Shown: positions 56,283 through 64,000 of the stretch, in pieces
Layout of the letters: each line of letters begins with the position of its first letter
How positions within the stretch are numbered: the first letter of the stretch is position 1
Assembly: GCA_031280615.1 (NCBI GenBank)
Contig: JAITGO010000010.1
Span: 124,001-188,000, forward strand
Direction: 5' to 3'
Length of the DNA: 64,000 nucleotides
From: Desulfobulbus sp.
GTDB lineage: Bacteria > Desulfobacterota > Desulfobulbia > Desulfobulbales > Desulfobulbaceae
Program-made: the position numbers and the translations under genes
The notes under the pieces: generated by a model
Database searches by the model: none
What the model saw: only the letters and a program-made list of their open reading frames with translations
Told to the model about the DNA's origin: nothing

Positions 56283-58135
56283 GGGGTGCCTCCTCGGTCG
56301 GGAGTGTTCTTGGGGAGGATGACGCCGCGTTCCGCCAGGGCTTCCTCCAGGGCGCGGGTGAGAAAACGGCTGGCCACGGGCAGGCCGTCGTAGCTGGCGA
56401 TGGGCACCAGCTTGTCCGGCGGCAGGCCGCCCTCGTTGATCAGCAGGGTCCGCATCTGGCCGTCCCGGTTCTGTTCGATGACGAACACCAGCTCGTGGGC
56501 CAGGATGAAGTCGAACGCCTCCCGCTGGAAGGGAAAGGCGCGGATGCGCATGCTGTTGACCGCGATGCCTCGGTCGCGCAGCAGTTCGATGGCCTCGTAG
56601 GCCGCCGGCGTGGTGCTGCCGTAGAACACCACTCCCAGGCGGGCGTCGGCATCGTTGAGTTTGATCCGGGCCAGGGGCAGCAGTCGCTTGGCGGTCTCCC
56701 ATTTCAATCGCAGCCGTTCCAGGTTGCGGACGTAGGCGGCGTTGTCCTCGGTATAGGCGGCGTATTCGTCGCGCGAACTGCCCCGGGTGAAGTAGACGCC
56801 CTTGTCGGGATGGGTGCCGGGATAGGTGCGATAGCAGATGCCGTCGCCGTCGACGTCGCGGTAGCGGCCCCACCGGGTGGTGAGGGCGTCGAGCTGGGCG
56901 GCGTCGAGGACCTTGCCCCGGTCGTAGCGCCGCTGCGGATCCCAGGCCAGCGGCGGGCCGTAATGATCGTTCATCCCCAGGTCGAGGTCGCTCATCACGA
57001 TCACCGGGGTCTGCAGCCGTTCCGCCAGGTCGAAGGCATCGGCGGTCATGTCGAAGCATTCCTTGGGGTCGCAGGGAAAAAGGAGCGGATGCTTGGTGTC
57101 GCCGTGGGAGGCGTAGGCGCAGGCCAACAGATCGGATTGCTGGGTGCGGGTGGGCATGCCGGTGGAGGGGCCGACCCGCTGGACATCGATCAGCACTGCC
57201 GGGATTTCGGCGTAATAGGCCAGGCCGAGGAATTCGGTCATCAGCGAGATGCCGGGGCCGGAGGTGGCGGTGAAGGCGCGGGCCCCGTTCCAGGAGGCGC
57301 CGATGACGATGCCGATGGCGGCCAGTTCGTCCTCGGCCTGGACAATGGCGGCCTTGATGCGGCCGGTGCCCTCCTCGGTCCGGAATTGCTCGGCATAGCG
57401 GCCGAAGGCCTCGATGATCGAGGTGGAAGGGGTGATCGGGTACCAGCCGACCACGGTGGCGCCGGCAAAAATCGCCCCCAGGGCGGCGGCGTTGTTGCCA
57501 TTCATGATGATGGCGTCGCCCACCCGGTCGCTGCGACGCACCGTGAGCTTGCAGGCGCCGGCATGGTGGTCGCGGGCATAGGCGTAGCCGAGCTCCAGGG
57601 CCCGGATGTTGGGTTCGGCCAGGGCCGGGTTCTTGCGGAACTGCTTGCGCAGCGACTCGACGAGCACCTCGGGCTCCATGTCGAGCAAGGCCGCCAGCGC
57701 GCCGACATAGATGATGTTTTTCAACAGGGGCCGCATCTTGGCGTTGTCAAAGGCCTCGTTGCACATGGTGGTCATGGGGATGCCGACCGTGGTCACGTCG
57801 TCGCGGCAAAAATCCTCGGGCAAAGGCCGGGAGGAGTCGTAGACGAAGTAGCCGCCCGGTACGAGGCCGTCGTAATCCTGCCGCAGGGTCTGGCCGTTGA
57901 TCGCCACCACCAAGTCGACATCGCCGCGCCTGCCCACGTGGCCGCGCTCGTTAATCCGTACTTCGTACCAGGTGGGCAATCCCTGGATATTGGAGGGGAA
58001 GATGTTCTTGGGGCTGACCGGCACGCCCATGCGGAACACCGCCTTGGCGAACAGGTTGTTGGCGCTGGCCGAGCCGGAACCGTTGACCGTGGCGAAACGG
58101 ACGACAAAATCGTTGATGCTTTCCAATTGCTTCAT
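56279..58135 (-). CDS. korA: 2-oxoacid:ferredoxin oxidoreductase, alpha subunit with fused gamma domain
   Basis: 618 residues. The N-terminal gamma domain (about 1-190, FATVNGSGSASANNLFAKAV) is fused to the alpha domain (about 200-610) with NGNNAAALGAIFAGATVVGW, YPITPSTSIIE, ATSGPGISLMTEFLGLAYY and GPSTGMPTRTQQSDL. This gamma-alpha fusion is typical of KorA/OorA-like enzymes. It starts four bases inside the flavoprotein stop and ends overlapping korB, so all three genes are translationally coupled. Confidence 0.93.
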   Translation of the reverse strand: MKQLESINDFVVRFATVNGSGSASANNLFAKAVFRMGVPVSPKNIFPSNIQGLPTWYEVRINERGHVGRRGDVDLVVAINGQTLRQDYDGLVPGGYFVYDSSRPLPEDFCRDDVTTVGIPMTTMCNEAFDNAKMRPLLKNIIYVGALAALLDMEPEVLVESLRKQFRKNPALAEPNIRALELGYAYARDHHAGACKLTVRRSDRVGDAIIMNGNNAAALGAIFAGATVVGWYPITPSTSIIEAFGRYAEQFRTEEGTGRIKAAIVQAEDELAAIGIVIGASWNGARAFTATSGPGISLMTEFLGLAYYAEIPAVLIDVQRVGPSTGMPTRTQQSDLLACAYASHGDTKHPLLFPCDPKECFDMTADAFDLAERLQTPVIVMSDLDLGMNDHYGPPLAWDPQRRYDRGKVLDAAQLDALTTRWGRYRDVDGDGICYRTYPGTHPDKGVYFTRGSSRDEYAAYTEDNAAYVRNLERLRLKWETAKRLLPLARIKLNDADARLGVVFYGSTTPAAYEAIELLRDRGIAVNSMRIRAFPFQREAFDFILAHELVFVIEQNRDGQMRTLLINEGGLPPDKLVPIASYDGLPVASRFLTRALEEALAERGVILPKNTPDRGGTP

Positions 58136-59913
58136 GGCTGTCCCGCCTGTGCTGAAAGGTAGAGGAACTTCTGCATCTCCCAGGCCGAGGTCGGACAGCG
58201 CTCGGCGCAGAGCGAGCAGTGCAGGCACACATTCTCGTCTTTGACCATCACCTTGCCGCTGGCCACCGGCCCGGCCAGGTAGAGGCTCTGGCCCAGGTGG
58301 ACGGCCGGTGCCTTGAGCCGGGTCCGGAGCTCTTCTTCCGTACCGTTGTCGATAAAGTTGATGCAGCTTTCCGGGCAAACGTCGACGCAGGCGTCGCATT
58401 CGATGCAGAGCTCGGCCCGGAAGACGGTCTGGACGTCGCAGTTGAGGCAGCGCAGCGACTCGGCCTGGCCGACCTGTCGGTCGAACCCGAGTTCCACCTC
58501 GAGCAGCCGATCCTTCAAGGTTTTGGCCTTGGCGAGCACCGGCACGGCCTGACGCTCGGTCACCGCCACCTGGTTGTGGTAGAGCCAGTCGTGCACGCCC
58601 ATTTTCTGGCCGGCCAGGTTCACCTTGGGGGCGGGCCGGTCGAGGAGGGAGAGGCCCCGGCAGAAAAGGTCGATGGAAATGGCGGCCTGATGGCCATGGG
58701 CCACGGCGGTGATGATGTTGCGCGGGCCGAAGGCGGCGTCGCCGCCGAAAAAAACCCGGGGCAGGGACGATTGCAGGGTGCGAGGGTCCAGTTCCGGCAG
58801 CCCCTGGGGAGTGAACTGGATGCCCGCATCCGGCTCGATCCAGGGGAAGGCATTCAACTGGCCGACCGCTAGCAGCACCTCGTCGCAGGGGAAAAACACC
58901 GGCCCTTCGCCGGCCGACTCGGCCCGCATCTCACCCGCGGCATCCGGCACCGCGTGCGTCCTGACAAAACGCATGCCCACCAGATGGCCGTGCTCGATCA
59001 CAAACTCCACGGGGGCGTGGTTGTCGATGATCGGGATGTCCTCGCCGAGGGCATCCTCGATCTCCCAGGGCGAGGCCTTCATCTCGGAACGCTGGCCGCG
59101 CACCATCACTTTCACGTCGCTCCCACCCAGGCGGCGGGCGGTGCGGCAGCAATCCATGGCGGTGTTGCCGCCGCCGATCACCAACACCCGCTTGCCGACC
59201 GAGGTGACATGGCCGAAAATTACCCCGGCCAGCCAGTCGATGCCGATGTGGATTCCCTGGCCGCCGGCCTCTCGGCCCGGAAGATCGGGCAGGTCGCGGC
59301 CGCGCGGTGCGCCGGTGCCGACGAAAATCGCATCGTAGCCCTTGGCCAGCAAGGCCTTCATGCTCTCGATCCGGTGGTTGAAATGGGTGTGCACACCCAT
59401 GTCGAGGATGTAGTTGACCTCGGTGGCCAGCACCGGCTCCGGCAGGCGGAAGGAGGGCAGTTGACTGCGCATGAAGCCGCCGCCCTTGGCCTGTTCGTCG
59501 TACAGGTCGATGGTGTAGCCGAGCGGCATCAGGTCGCGGGCCACGGTCAGCGAGGCCGGGCCGGCACCGATCAGGGCGATTTTTTTTCCGTTCTTCTCGG
59601 TGGGAATGGCCGGAAACCGGTCCGTCAGGCCGAGGTTGCGGTTGTCGGCGCAGAGCCGTTTCAATCGGCAGATGGCCACCGGCTCCTTTTCCACCCGGCC
59701 CCGGCGGCAGGCGGGCTCGCAGGGCCGATCGCAGACCCGGCCCAGAATACCGGGAAAAACATTGGACACCCAGTTGACCATGTAGGCGTCGGTGTACTGT
59801 TTTTCGCTGATCAGGCGGATATATTCCGGTACCGGGGTATGGGCGGGACAGGCGAACTGGCAGTCGATCACCTTGTGGAAATATTCCGGGTCCTCGATGT
59901 TGGTCGGTTTCAC
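58132..59913 (-). CDS. GltD-like FAD/NAD(P) oxidoreductase with C-terminal 2x[4Fe-4S] ferredoxin, partner of KorAB
   Basis: 593 residues. N-terminal Cys-rich helical domain (CQFACPAH, CDRPCEPACRRG), FAD site IALIGAGPASLTVARDL, NAD(P) site VLVIGGGNTAMDCCRTARRLG, GGDAAFGP near the flavin, then a ferredoxin domain with CIECDACVDVCPESC and CLHCSLCAERCP. It probably connects NAD(P)H with the ferredoxin used or reduced by KorAB. I prefer GTG 59913 (AGGAG 8 bases before) over GTG 59922. Its stop overlaps the korA start. Confidence 0.88.
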   Translation of the reverse strand: MKPTNIEDPEYFHKVIDCQFACPAHTPVPEYIRLISEKQYTDAYMVNWVSNVFPGILGRVCDRPCEPACRRGRVEKEPVAICRLKRLCADNRNLGLTDRFPAIPTEKNGKKIALIGAGPASLTVARDLMPLGYTIDLYDEQAKGGGFMRSQLPSFRLPEPVLATEVNYILDMGVHTHFNHRIESMKALLAKGYDAIFVGTGAPRGRDLPDLPGREAGGQGIHIGIDWLAGVIFGHVTSVGKRVLVIGGGNTAMDCCRTARRLGGSDVKVMVRGQRSEMKASPWEIEDALGEDIPIIDNHAPVEFVIEHGHLVGMRFVRTHAVPDAAGEMRAESAGEGPVFFPCDEVLLAVGQLNAFPWIEPDAGIQFTPQGLPELDPRTLQSSLPRVFFGGDAAFGPRNIITAVAHGHQAAISIDLFCRGLSLLDRPAPKVNLAGQKMGVHDWLYHNQVAVTERQAVPVLAKAKTLKDRLLEVELGFDRQVGQAESLRCLNCDVQTVFRAELCIECDACVDVCPESCINFIDNGTEEELRTRLKAPAVHLGQSLYLAGPVASGKVMVKDENVCLHCSLCAERCPTSAWEMQKFLYLSAQAGQP

Positions 59914-59987
59914 GGGAGGCACTCCTGGGCTGACATGAGGAAAGCTGATGGGAATAGTTACTAAATTTTCAATCTAGAAGAAAAGCA

Positions 59988-60015
59988 GGGACAATGAAAG
60001 GCTTTTCATTGTCCC
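59988..60015. promoter_or_regulatory. Perfect 12-bp inverted repeat upstream of the flavoprotein-korAB operon
   Basis: GGGACAATGAAA and TTTCATTGTCCC are exact complements around GGCT, about 75 bases ahead of the operon start. On the minus strand it is followed by the T-rich TGCTTTTCTTCT. It could be an operator in the operon promoter, or a terminator of minus-strand transcription. Confidence 0.5.
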
Positions 60016-60230
60016 ATGGGAGAAATCGTGCGGATTGACCGGTTGTCGGCACCCCGGATTGTAGACGACTCTGTGAGAAGAACAATATGAAAAATTGCAT
60101 TCATCCGGTTTTTGTGCAACCATAGCCCCACAACGTGTCGCGCTCCAAAGCAAAAATCATTGTCGAGAAATCGGGCCATGCCCGAGTCATGGAGTGTAGG
60201 CGCGGCCATGGAACGGGGAGGAAGCGAAGC

Positions 60231-60827
60231 GTGGATTCGGCACCGGAAATTCGGATGAGCAAAGAGGCTATCAATGCCCTGCCGCTGGCATGTTGGCAGG
60301 GGACTATCCATTGCGTCCGCACCGCCGGGGAGGCGGAAGAGGCGGCCGTACGCCTGGCGCGCGCCGACCTGCTCGGGTTCGACACCGAAACCCGGCCGGC
60401 GTTCCACAAGGGGCAGAAATTTGCGCCCAGCCTGCTCCAATTGGCAGCCGAGGACGAGGTGGTGCTGGTGCAGCTGGAGCGATGCGGCCTGCCCGCCCCG
60501 TTCCGGGATTTGCTCGAAGATCCGGCCATTGTCAAGGCCGGGGTGGCCCCTGATTTCGACCTGAAAAACCTGCAGGGACTGCATCCCTTCCGGCCGGCGA
60601 GCTTTGTCGACCTGGCGCGGATGGCCAAGGGTCGGGGCATCCGCCACCATGGCCTCAGGGGCTTGGCCGCAGTGGTCTGCGGGTTTCGCATTTCCAAGTC
60701 GGCGCGAACCACCAATTGGGCCAGTCCCGAACTCACCGCCCGCCAGATCCGCTACGCGGCCACCGATGCCTGGATCGGCCGCGAAATCTACCGCCAGCTG
60801 CTGGCCCTGGCTCCAGCCGGGGCATGA
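60231..60827 (+). CDS. 3'-5' exonuclease, RNase D/DnaQ-like (DEDDy)
   Basis: 198 residues. ExoI GFDTETRPAF (Asp and Glu), ExoII VAPDFDLKNL and ExoIII YAATDAWIGREIY (Tyr and Asp) give a complete DEDDy site. No HRDC or polymerase domain. Similar small proteins act on RNA or DNA 3' ends; the substrate is unknown. I prefer GTG 60231 because GGGGAGGAAG lies right before it; ATG 60255 and a GTG at 60135 are alternatives. Convergent with the ygjV gene, 27 bases apart. Confidence 0.87.
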   Translation: MDSAPEIRMSKEAINALPLACWQGTIHCVRTAGEAEEAAVRLARADLLGFDTETRPAFHKGQKFAPSLLQLAAEDEVVLVQLERCGLPAPFRDLLEDPAIVKAGVAPDFDLKNLQGLHPFRPASFVDLARMAKGRGIRHHGLRGLAAVVCGFRISKSARTTNWASPELTARQIRYAATDAWIGREIYRQLLALAPAGA

Positions 60828-60854
60828 GCCCCCGATTTTTCCCTCAACTGGTTA

Positions 60855-61388
60855 TTACCGTAACGGGCCGGCCGACGGTGGCAATTCCGTCTTGCCCTTT
60901 CCATGCCCGTAATAGCGGTAGTAGCCCAAAAGATTGCTGGTGAGGAACAAGGCTTCCATCAGGGCGGCGACCGGAGTGTCGGCCAGGATGTTATGTAGCA
61001 ACCAGAGGCTGCTGGCCGCCATCAGCAGTTGCCGCAGCCGTTTATCATCGGCGCAGAACGAGCCGACGGTGCCGAAAATGGAACCCAGGCAGCTGAGCAC
61101 GCTGAGCGGGCCGTGAAAGGTGAAGGCCGCGACGAGCAAGGAGGCAGCGATGAAGGCTGCCATCGCCTTTTTCGAGGTGGTCCGATAGCTGGCGATGAAA
61201 CGCACCGCCGCCAGCCCGGCCACGCCCATGGCGGTCCAGTGTTGCAATAGCGCGAAATGCACGGCGATCAGCAGGCAGGAGACGATCAGGCAGGCGATGA
61301 TTCGACGGCGTTCCTTGAATTGGCAGGAAGCCAGATCAAAACAGATGGCAATGGCGGCCAAGATTTGGGACAGGACGAACAGCGACAT
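60855..61388 (-). CDS. YgjV family inner-membrane protein
   Basis: 177 residues, about five hydrophobic segments. The order SQILAAIAICFDLASCQFKE, LLIAVHFALL, VRFIASYRTT and ALFLTSNLLGYYRYY matches the YgjV family of uncharacterised bacterial inner-membrane proteins. No catalytic motif. ATG 61388, 42 bases after the glk stop on the same strand. Confidence 0.85.
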   Translation of the reverse strand: MSLFVLSQILAAIAICFDLASCQFKERRRIIACLIVSCLLIAVHFALLQHWTAMGVAGLAAVRFIASYRTTSKKAMAAFIAASLLVAAFTFHGPLSVLSCLGSIFGTVGSFCADDKRLRQLLMAASSLWLLHNILADTPVAALMEALFLTSNLLGYYRYYGHGKGKTELPPSAGPLR

Positions 61389-61430
61389 GGCGGCCTCCGG
61401 CCGGGTGCCTGGGAAGCGGGCAAGCGACGC

Positions 61431-62474
61431 TCAGGTGGAGGAGGTGGCCGCGGAATCGCTCCCCAGGGCTCTGATACCCAAGGCGGCGGCACCGAGCAGT
61501 GCGGTCTGCGGATTGAGGATCACCTGGACCGGGATGCGGGCCAGCATCTGGCGGTGGACTCCCCGGGCAAAGACGGCCATAAATCGGGATGCCTCGATCA
61601 ACGGCAGCACCCGGGCCGCCAGGCCACCGCCGATGAAGACGCCGCCCAGGGCCAGGGTCTTGAGGGCGAGATTGGCGGCCTCGTCGGCCAGGATATCGAG
61701 GAAGAGATGCAGGGCTTGCACGGCCGGGTCGCAAGGCTTGCCGCGATGCACGGCGCCAATGGCCGCCTGGACAATGGCTGGCGTTCGGTCGACGGCCTGC
61801 ACCAGTTCGGTTGCTAGCCACGCAGGCACCGGCCGGTTGGCGGCGGCAAAGGCGAAAAGCTCGGGGATCGCCAGGCCGGAACAGACCTGTTCCACCGAGA
61901 CGTGTCCGTGCAGGCTGGTCATGAAGCTCAACAGCTCGATTTGTTCCGCTGTCCTGGGGGCAAAGCTGGCGTGGCCGCCTTCCGAGGGAAAGGGCAGGAA
62001 AAGATCGCCATGCGGTACGAGGAAGGCCTCGCCCAGGCCGCTGCCCGGCGCCAGCACCGCCATGGCCGCCCCAGCGGCGGGCTGCCCGTCCGGATTGAGC
62101 GACCGCACATCTGCGGGTGCAAGCCAGGGAATACCGGCGGCGGTGGCCACCAGGTCGTTGATCAGCAGGGCCTGGGAACATCCGAAGCGCGCCTGCAAGG
62201 CTGCGCCCGCAATCGACCAGGAGAGGTTGGTCATGTGGACCGCGTTGTCCAGAATCGGCCCGGCCACGCCCAGGCAGATGGCCGCAGGCCGCGTCCGCTC
62301 GGCGAGGAAGGCGGCCAGCAGGCCGTCGAACTCGGCGAAGTCCCGGTTGCGGAAGGTCTGCTGTCGCAGCGGCGGTCCGGGCCAGGAGTCGGCCCGATAC
62401 AGCGCCAAATCGGTCTTGGTGGCACCGAGATCGCCGGCAAGGAGCAGGCCACCGCCTTCGTTGGTCGCGGTCAT
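61431..62474 (-). CDS. glk: Glucokinase
   Basis: 347 residues. ATP-dependent phosphorylation of glucose. LLLAGDLGATKTDLALY (phosphate loop), CLGVAGPILDNAVHMTNLSW, INDLVATAAGIP with the catalytic Asp, GSGLGEAFLVP, PSEGGHASFAP, and GGVFIGGGLAARVLP near the C terminus. It is the bacterial Glk type without the ROK zinc motif. It can feed glucose 6-phosphate to Zwf (36282-37793). Only 6 bases separate it from the NYN-CSD gene upstream. Confidence 0.93.
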   Translation of the reverse strand: MTATNEGGGLLLAGDLGATKTDLALYRADSWPGPPLRQQTFRNRDFAEFDGLLAAFLAERTRPAAICLGVAGPILDNAVHMTNLSWSIAGAALQARFGCSQALLINDLVATAAGIPWLAPADVRSLNPDGQPAAGAAMAVLAPGSGLGEAFLVPHGDLFLPFPSEGGHASFAPRTAEQIELLSFMTSLHGHVSVEQVCSGLAIPELFAFAAANRPVPAWLATELVQAVDRTPAIVQAAIGAVHRGKPCDPAVQALHLFLDILADEAANLALKTLALGGVFIGGGLAARVLPLIEASRFMAVFARGVHRQMLARIPVQVILNPQTALLGAAALGIRALGSDSAATSST

Positions 62475-62480
62475 GGTTGC

Positions 62481-63257
62481 TCACCCGTCCTTGAGCAGCC
62501 GGATGTCCCAGGCTTCGGACCGGTTGTTGTTGGCCGGGTTGTCGACGATCTTGAACTCGAAGATCCGGTACGGCTCCTGAAAGACATGGTCCGAGGAAAG
62601 CGTCGACTTCGACAGGTGGAAAAAGACGGTCTCCGGCTGGAGCGCGCCTTCCTGCAGCCGGTAGTAGCGGAAGAAGCCGAAGCCCCGGTCCTGGTTGAAA
62701 TTGACTACCGTACCCCGCTGCCAGTGGTCGCCGTTGTCGCTGTGGCTACCGGCGATCGGCAGCAGGCCCGGCACCAGGAACCCGGAGATGTAGGAATCGG
62801 CCACCTCGCGCAGCTCCTTGTTGACATTGTGGAAGCCGATGACCTCCACCCGGCAGCCCATGTTCTGCAGGGCGATGATCAGGCGAAGGAAATCGCCGTC
62901 GCCGGTGAGCAGAATGATCCGGTCGAGGTTGCGGGCCTGGAGCAGGGCGTCGATGGCCAGGTCCATGTCGGCGTTGGCCTTGGTGGTGATATTGCCGTCT
63001 TCGTCCTTGAACCGGCGGACATACTTTTTGATGATCTTGAAGCCGCAGTTGCGCAGGATGTTGTGGTAAGAATAGACCTTCTGCCGGTACTCCGGATCGC
63101 GCTGGGTGCGCTCGTGATCCTCGGCCAGGTAGCAATTGGCTCGGAGCATCACCGAGTTGCTGCTGTTGGCCAGGCCGACGAGCACGTCGTAGCGCATGCC
63201 GTAGCCGCCGCTCATCTTGATGTTTTCGGCGTCAACGTAGATTGCTGTCTTGAGCAT
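62481..63257 (-). CDS. NYN-domain (PIN-like) protein with a C-terminal cold-shock-like domain
   Basis: 258 residues. The NYN/LabA domain (about 1-160) has the acidic nuclease-like residues in YVDAENIKMSGG, ADMDLAIDALLQA and LLTGDGDFLRLI. The C-terminal part (about 180-255) begins RGTVVNFNQDRGFGFFRYY, the RNP-1-like core of cold-shock domains, so it likely binds RNA or single-stranded DNA. The fusion suggests an RNA-processing or decay enzyme; activity is not shown. ATG 63257 fits the LabA-type start MLKTAIYVDAEN. Upstream of glk, same strand. Confidence 0.87.
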   Translation of the reverse strand: MLKTAIYVDAENIKMSGGYGMRYDVLVGLANSSNSVMLRANCYLAEDHERTQRDPEYRQKVYSYHNILRNCGFKIIKKYVRRFKDEDGNITTKANADMDLAIDALLQARNLDRIILLTGDGDFLRLIIALQNMGCRVEVIGFHNVNKELREVADSYISGFLVPGLLPIAGSHSDNGDHWQRGTVVNFNQDRGFGFFRYYRLQEGALQPETVFFHLSKSTLSSDHVFQEPYRIFEFKIVDNPANNNRSEAWDIRLLKDG

Positions 63258-63305
63258 GAAACAATGGTGATGTTGAGGTAATTCCAAAGGGTTGCCGGTC
63301 CGAGT

Positions 63306-64000
63306 TTACTCCCATTCGATGGTCGCCGGCGGCTTGGAGGAGATGTCGTACACCACCCGGTTGACGCCGCGCACCTCGTTGATGATCCGGTTGGAAATGC
63401 GGCCCATCAACTCGTAGGGCAGATGCGTCCAGTCGGCGGTCATGGCATCCTTGCTGTCCACGCAGCGCAGGGCAACGACATGCTCGTAGGTGCGGCCGTC
63501 GCCCATCACCCCCACGGTCTGAATGGGCAGGAGCACGGCAAAGGATTGCCAGACCTTGCGGTACCAGCCGGCGTCCTTCATTTCCTCCAGCACGATCACG
63601 TCGGCCTGGCGGAGAATGGCCAGCCGTTCGGCCGTGACCTCGCCCATGATCCTGATACCCAGGCCCGGACCGGGGAAGGGCTGCCGGTAGATGGCCTCCT
63701 CGGGCAGGCCCAGTTCCAGGCCCAGTTCGCGCACCTCGTCCTTGAACAGTTCGCGCAGGGGCTCGATCAGATCCAGCTGCATCCGCTCGGGCAGGCCGCC
63801 GACATTGTGGTGCGATTTGATCGGCGCCTTGCCGCGGAATACCACCGATTCGATCACGTCCGGATACAGCGTGCCCTGGGCCAGATAGCGGACTTGCCCC
63901 AGCTTCTTGGCCTCGGCTTCGAAGATCTCGATGAAGCCGTAGCCGATCCGCTTGCGCTTCTCCTCGGGATCCTTGATCCCGGACAAGGCGGTCAGGAAGT
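63306..64000 (-). CDS. guaA: GMP synthase, C-terminal part (runs off the window)
   Basis: About 230 C-terminal residues are present. They show [57 protein letters not shown] and the C terminus PPATIEWE, all typical of the ATP-pyrophosphatase and dimerisation parts of GuaA, which aminates XMP to GMP. The glutaminase and P-loop parts lie beyond base 64000. The NYN-CSD gene begins 48 bases downstream on the same strand. Confidence 0.96.
   Translation of the reverse strand, partial: FLTALSGIKDPEEKRKRIGYGFIEIFEAEAKKLGQVRYLAQGTLYPDVIESVVFRGKAPIKSHHNVGGLPERMQLDLIEPLRELFKDEVRELGLELGLPEEAIYRQPFPGPGLGIRIMGEVTAERLAILRQADVIVLEEMKDAGWYRKVWQSFAVLLPIQTVGVMGDGRTYEHVVALRCVDSKDAMTADWTHLPYELMGRISNRIINEVRGVNRVVYDISSKPPATIEWE

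Overview
The window is about 64 kb of GC-rich bacterial chromosome carrying roughly 58 recognisable genes. The gene content suggests an anaerobic Desulfobacterota (deltaproteobacterial) organism, perhaps of the Desulfobulbales. The pointers are a sulfide-type homocysteine cassette (DUF39 protein, NIL-ferredoxin, UPF0280 protein), a two-subunit 2-oxoacid:ferredoxin oxidoreductase with a GltD-like flavoprotein, a LarC nickel-insertion protein, a PEP-CTERM protein and an AcnA-type aconitase. This taxonomic reading is inference. No rRNA, tRNA or CRISPR array was seen.

Layout. 1-4600: truncated plsY, a YkgJ-type protein, and the overlapping operon def-fmt-larC-pgpA. 4700-7280: a LAS-type peptidoglycan peptidase, a decayed transposase end and a DegP-type protease. 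7440-11104: a cobalamin uptake locus with two nearly identical cobalamin riboswitches in series, an intrinsic terminator between them, then btuB and tonB. 11117-13560: the homocysteine cassette on the minus strand with a good promoter. 13698-19133: aconitase, a polysaccharide deacetylase and a radical SAM protein. 19149-22575: mprF-acvB, for aminoacylated phosphatidylglycerol. 22896-25963: Nudix hydrolase, two-domain PPK2 kinase, ZIP transporter.

26051-34762 is the most interesting part. A two-component system is followed by four exact 11-bp direct repeats in front of a secreted methionine-rich protein. Then come an exported MsrA-MsrB fusion, a chemoreceptor ending in a CZB zinc domain, a cytochrome b, a Tat-lipoprotein molybdopterin oxidoreductase, and a secreted MXKDX methionine-rich protein. 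I read this as a periplasmic methionine-oxidation (reactive chlorine or similar) sensing, scavenging and repair island. A decayed partial copy of the cytochrome b gene lies between msrAB and the chemoreceptor.

34763-41714 is a patchwork. The oxidative pentose phosphate operon gnd-zwf-pgl sits between a truncated ABC ATPase and an FtsZ fragment. After these come small secreted, Cys-rich and membrane proteins. 41768-51323: pyruvate kinase, an FMN enzyme, a thioesterase, radA, lpdA, pyrC, an eIF1-like factor and nhaB. 51380-52890: an AT-rich regulatory stretch with palindromes ahead of a PEP-CTERM gene. 52990-64000: mltB, a Ca/Na antiporter, the flavoprotein-KorA-KorB operon, a DnaQ-like exonuclease, a YgjV family membrane protein, glucokinase, a NYN-cold-shock fusion and the 3' part of guaA.
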